Assembly (NCBI GenBank): GCA_947374125.1
Contig: CANCAR010000108.1
Location: forward strand, 1 to 8,978
Direction: 5' to 3'
DNA from: Hyphomicrobiales bacterium
GTDB taxonomy: Bacteria > Pseudomonadota > Alphaproteobacteria > Rhizobiales > Beijerinckiaceae
DNA length: 8,978 bases
Position numbers and translations under genes: made by a program. Positions 6,815 to 8,978 of this stretch are shown one piece after another; position 1 is the first letter of the stretch; the number at the start of each line of letters is the position of its first letter. The notes beneath the pieces are model-generated. The model was given only the letters and a program-made list of their open reading frames with translations. It was not told the DNA's origin and did no database searches.

Positions 6815-7594
6815 TTACTGGGCGAGAAACCCGCCATCAATCGCAAGCGTGTGGCCCGTTACCATCGAGGCCGCGGGGCTCGCCAAATAAACAATACCGC
6901 CCACAATCTCGTCAATCTCGGCAATCCGCCCCAGCGGGGTCATGCTGTTGATCTTGGCCAGAAGGTCAGGGTTGTCGGTAAGCGCTTTGATAAAATCGGT
7001 ACGGACCCAAGTGGGGGCCACGGCATTGACCCGGATCCCATGGGAGGCCCATTCGACGGCCAGCGCGCGGGTGAGATTGACCACCGCGCCCTTGGTCGAT
7101 TGGTAGGAAATGTTCGGATAAAGCCCGCCGCCCGATAGTCCCATAATAGAAGCGAGATTGACGATGGCACCTGTGCCCCGCGGGATCATATGCCGCGCCG
7201 CGGCACGCGCGCATAAAAACACGCCCGTCAAATTGACCTTGAGCACCGCATCCCAATCGTTGACCGATAGTTCGATGGTGGGTTTGCGGATGGCAAGACC
7301 CGCATTGTTGACGAGGATATCGATGCCGCTCTCGGCCGCAATCTCGGCCATCGTCGAATCAACAGAGGCTTCGTCCGCGACATCCATGCGGTGCGCTTTG
7401 CCGCGGAAACCCTCGGCAAGGATCATTGCTACCGTTTCCTCGGCCGCCGCTAAATCGCGATCAAGCACATGCACCTGAGCGCCTGAGCGCGCCATGCCAA
7501 GCGCCACGCCGCGGCCTATACCCTTGCCGCCACCCGTGACAAGCGCCCCTTTGCCGTTCAGCGAAAAGGCGGTTTTCGGATCAAAGCCGCTCAT
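6815..7594 (-). CDS. SDR-family NAD(P)-dependent oxidoreductase
   Basis: This classical short-chain dehydrogenase/reductase has 259 residues. TGGGKGIG (20-27) is the nucleotide-binding turn, D45 at the end of the second strand (VLDRD) favours NAD over NADP, NNAG (96-99) is structural, and the catalytic tetrad is N121, S149, Y164 and K168. The end HTLAIDGGFLAQ (248-259) is typical. After the active site, the common PG motif is replaced by APTWVRTD (193-200), seen in polyol/sugar dehydrogenase branches. The ATG overlaps the stop of the aldo/keto reductase gene as ATGA with no separate Shine-Dalgarno, so translation is probably coupled. In oxidative L-fucose or L-rhamnose routes, SDR enzymes act as the sugar 1-dehydrogenase or as the 2-keto-3-deoxy-sugar-acid 4-dehydrogenase. 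With an aldo/keto reductase already beside it, the second role or a polyol dehydrogenase role is the better guess, but this is inference. Confidence 0.9.
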   Translation of the reverse strand: MSGFDPKTAFSLNGKGALVTGGGKGIGRGVALGMARSGAQVHVLDRDLAAAEETVAMILAEGFRGKAHRMDVADEASVDSTMAEIAAESGIDILVNNAGLAIRKPTIELSVNDWDAVLKVNLTGVFLCARAAARHMIPRGTGAIVNLASIMGLSGGGLYPNISYQSTKGAVVNLTRALAVEWASHGIRVNAVAPTWVRTDFIKALTDNPDLLAKINSMTPLGRIAEIDEIVGGIVYLASPAASMVTGHTLAIDGGFLAQ

Positions 7595-8625
7595 GATGGG
7601 GTCGGCGCCAAAGCATTCAGAAGACCCGCTGCTTTCAGGTCCGCCCAGAGTCCTACAGGGATCTTCGCGGATACGTCTGTCACGTTGGACTGAATTTCTT
7701 GCGGCGCTACGCCGCCCAGCACCACCGAGACAATGGCCGGGTGCGCGAGCGAAAATTGTAGAGCAGCGCGACGAATGTTCGTGCCATGGGCGGCACAGAT
7801 CGCTTCAATTTTTCGGACCTTATCCATGATCTCGGGCGATGCAGGCGCGTAATCATAACGCGCGCCGGGAATAGCCCCCGTGGCCAAAATGCCGGAATTG
7901 AACACACCCGCCAGCATGATGCCCATTTTCTTTTCAACCGCTAAGGGGAGAAACTCATCGAGCGCGTCCTGCACCAAGAGCGAATAGCGGCCCGCCAACA
8001 TCGCCACGTCGAAATCGCCAGCGCGGGCAAACCGCACGGCCATGGGTGATTCATTCAAGCCTGTTCCGATGGCGGAAATGACCTTCTGACTCCTGAGATC
8101 ATCGAGCGCGCGATAGGCACCGTCCATCGCTTCCTTGAAGCGTTGCTCGACATCGTTTGGGCCGTGAGTCCAGATATCGCAATCATGGATCAGGACAATG
8201 TCCAAACGGTCTAGCCCCATGCGCAACAAAGAGTGCTCGATGGAGCGCATCGTACCATCGCGCGAATAATCGAAGCTGGCTGCGTGCGGAAAACCGCCGG
8301 CAAAGCCTGGCGAATAGACATCCGCGCGCTCGCCTGCCGGTTTGGCGAAGGGGTTCATGACGCGGGCGACTTTGGTGGAGATCAAATATTCATCGCGCTT
8401 GGCGTGACGAAGGCCCGCACCAAGGCGCGACTCGGCCAAACCATTGCCGTAATGGGGCGAGGTATCGTAAATCGTAACACCCGCTTTGAAGGCCGATTCA
8501 ACCGTTGAAATGGCCGTCTTTTCGTCGAGCTTCTCGTAGAGATCCCCGATTGGTGCGGTGCCGAGGCCTACCACTGAAAACGGAAGAACCGCGCCATTGC
8601 GCGTCGTATGCCGTCTGATATCCAT
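7591..8625 (-). CDS. Aldo/keto reductase, D-threo-aldose (L-fucose/D-arabinose) 1-dehydrogenase type
   Basis: This NAD(P)-dependent aldo/keto reductase of 344 residues probably oxidises the C1 of an aldose such as L-fucose, D-arabinose or L-galactose to the lactone. The TIM-barrel tetrad is visible: D54 in YDTSPHYG (53-60), Y59, K85 in STKVAR (83-88) and H147 in LIHDCD (145-150). GLGTAPIGDLY (20-30), YGNGLAESRLG (59-69) and the insertion with YSPGFAGGF (104-112) are features I associate with the D-threo-aldose 1-dehydrogenase subgroup rather than general AKRs. GAGGGG (complement of 8634-8639) lies 8 bases before the ATG. It sits 25 bp behind a mutarotase-type gene, which would supply the right anomer, and overlaps the SDR gene by 4 bp. 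Subgroup assignment is good but from memory; the physiological sugar is not fixed by sequence. Confidence 0.85.
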   Translation of the reverse strand: MDIRRHTTRNGAVLPFSVVGLGTAPIGDLYEKLDEKTAISTVESAFKAGVTIYDTSPHYGNGLAESRLGAGLRHAKRDEYLISTKVARVMNPFAKPAGERADVYSPGFAGGFPHAASFDYSRDGTMRSIEHSLLRMGLDRLDIVLIHDCDIWTHGPNDVEQRFKEAMDGAYRALDDLRSQKVISAIGTGLNESPMAVRFARAGDFDVAMLAGRYSLLVQDALDEFLPLAVEKKMGIMLAGVFNSGILATGAIPGARYDYAPASPEIMDKVRKIEAICAAHGTNIRRAALQFSLAHPAIVSVVLGGVAPQEIQSNVTDVSAKIPVGLWADLKAAGLLNALAPTPS

Positions 8626-8650
8626 CGCTTAATCCCCTCATTACATTACA

Positions 8651-8935
8651 TCAGTCGAGATGGAACACTTCACCCATCGGCAGGGCAATTGGCGCTCCGG
8701 TTGCATCGGTTTGCATCAAATCCTTCATATAGTCCCACCACCGCCGCATGATCGGATGATCCGGCAGCGATGCCATGGTGTGATCCTTTGGCCGCTCCAG
8801 ATAGGCGAAGAGCGTGTTGGTGTCTTCATCCAGAAAAATCGAATAATTGCGGATACCCGCTGTTGCTTTGCTTGAACGCCATCCGCGCCGATCGAGGACA
8901 AAACCGCGAGGTCGCGCCTTTGCTGCTGTTTTCAC
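8651..8935 (-). CDS. L-rhamnose mutarotase family (RhaM-like), 5' end abnormal
   Basis: The C-terminal two thirds match the RhaM/YiiL mutarotases, small enzymes of about 104 residues that interconvert sugar anomers: AGIRNYSIFLDE, counted as 26-37 from a GTG at 8935, then TLFAYLE, RRWWDYMKDLM with the Trp pair (66-67), and the closing GEVFHLD. Homology stops just before AGIRNYS, near 8860-8875. Further upstream, the frame stays open to the window edge but reads an Arg-rich stretch. It does not look like the usual family start, in which a YxRRHxxIWPEL segment carries the catalytic His. So the gene is either truncated, frameshifted, rearranged, or a divergent relative whose true start I cannot see. 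The GTG at 8935 is a formal start only. It lies 25 bp upstream of the aldose dehydrogenase gene, so it would be the first gene of that operon. The family is fairly sure, functionality doubtful. Confidence 0.7.
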   Translation of the reverse strand: MKTAAKARPRGFVLDRRGWRSSKATAGIRNYSIFLDEDTNTLFAYLERPKDHTMASLPDHPIMRRWWDYMKDLMQTDATGAPIALPMGEVFHLD

Positions 8936-8978
8936 CCACGGGCGATCTGATGCGTCATGCTTTGGTGCAGCGCTGGTC
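8872..8978 (+). other. Coding-like open frame running off the right edge
   Basis: On the plus strand, the frame through 8872-8976 reads NAIRADRGQNREVAPLLLFS and goes on to GDLMRHALVQRW at the edge. It has no stop, a balanced amino acid composition and mostly G or C at third positions (24 of 35 codons by hand count). The opposing minus-strand frame, by contrast, is Arg-rich with about half G or C at third positions. This suggests that real coding sequence near the edge may lie on the plus strand, starting about where mutarotase homology ends. I do not recognise the protein. The stretch is short, and it could still be a chance antisense frame. Confidence 0.25.

Overview
This window looks like a stretch of alphaproteobacterial chromosome. 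The base composition is moderately GC-rich. A XylX-like sugar-acid dehydratase sits near an NAD(P)-aldehyde dehydrogenase, and there is a bacterial-type ferredoxin-NADP reductase ending in ERAFVEK. Genus cannot be assigned from sequence alone. No rRNA, tRNA, CRISPR array or insertion sequence was seen. No gene-free stretch exceeds 300 bases; the longest is the 194-bp fpr leader.

Left block (+ strand, 101-4458): a fumarylacetoacetate-hydrolase-fold 2-keto-3-deoxy-pentonate dehydratase, a two-gene toxin-antitoxin module (ribbon-helix-helix-like antitoxin plus PIN-domain toxin), an aldehyde dehydrogenase of the alpha-ketoglutarate-semialdehyde type, and a PfkB sugar kinase. Gaps are very short (3 to 54 bp), so these genes could be one transcript. 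Dehydratase plus dehydrogenase are the last two steps of the non-phosphorylating (Weimberg-type) pentose route: 2-keto-3-deoxy-pentonate to alpha-ketoglutarate semialdehyde to alpha-ketoglutarate. The toxin-antitoxin pair lies exactly between them and is preceded by a perfect 26-bp palindrome at 1294-1319.

Right block (- strand, 8935 down to 4464): the 3' part of an L-rhamnose-mutarotase-type gene, an aldo/keto reductase of the D-threo-aldose (L-fucose/D-arabinose) 1-dehydrogenase kind, an SDR oxidoreductase, an amidase-signature enzyme, then after 194 bp ferredoxin-NADP reductase (fpr), which meets the sugar kinase tail to tail with 5 bp between. Mutarotase, aldose dehydrogenase and SDR are tightly packed (25-bp gap, 4-bp overlap) and look like the entry steps of oxidative L-fucose/D-arabinose/L-rhamnose-type catabolism. 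The + strand block could take the resulting pentonate to the TCA cycle. That pathway link is inference: no lactonase, no sugar-acid dehydratase of the enolase or IlvD type, and no transporter is visible here.

The most noteworthy points are the toxin-antitoxin module nested in a catabolic operon with its large palindrome, the damaged or atypical 5' end of the mutarotase gene at the right edge (the residues that normally carry the catalytic His are not found at the expected place), and an amidase placed inside a sugar-oxidation operon.
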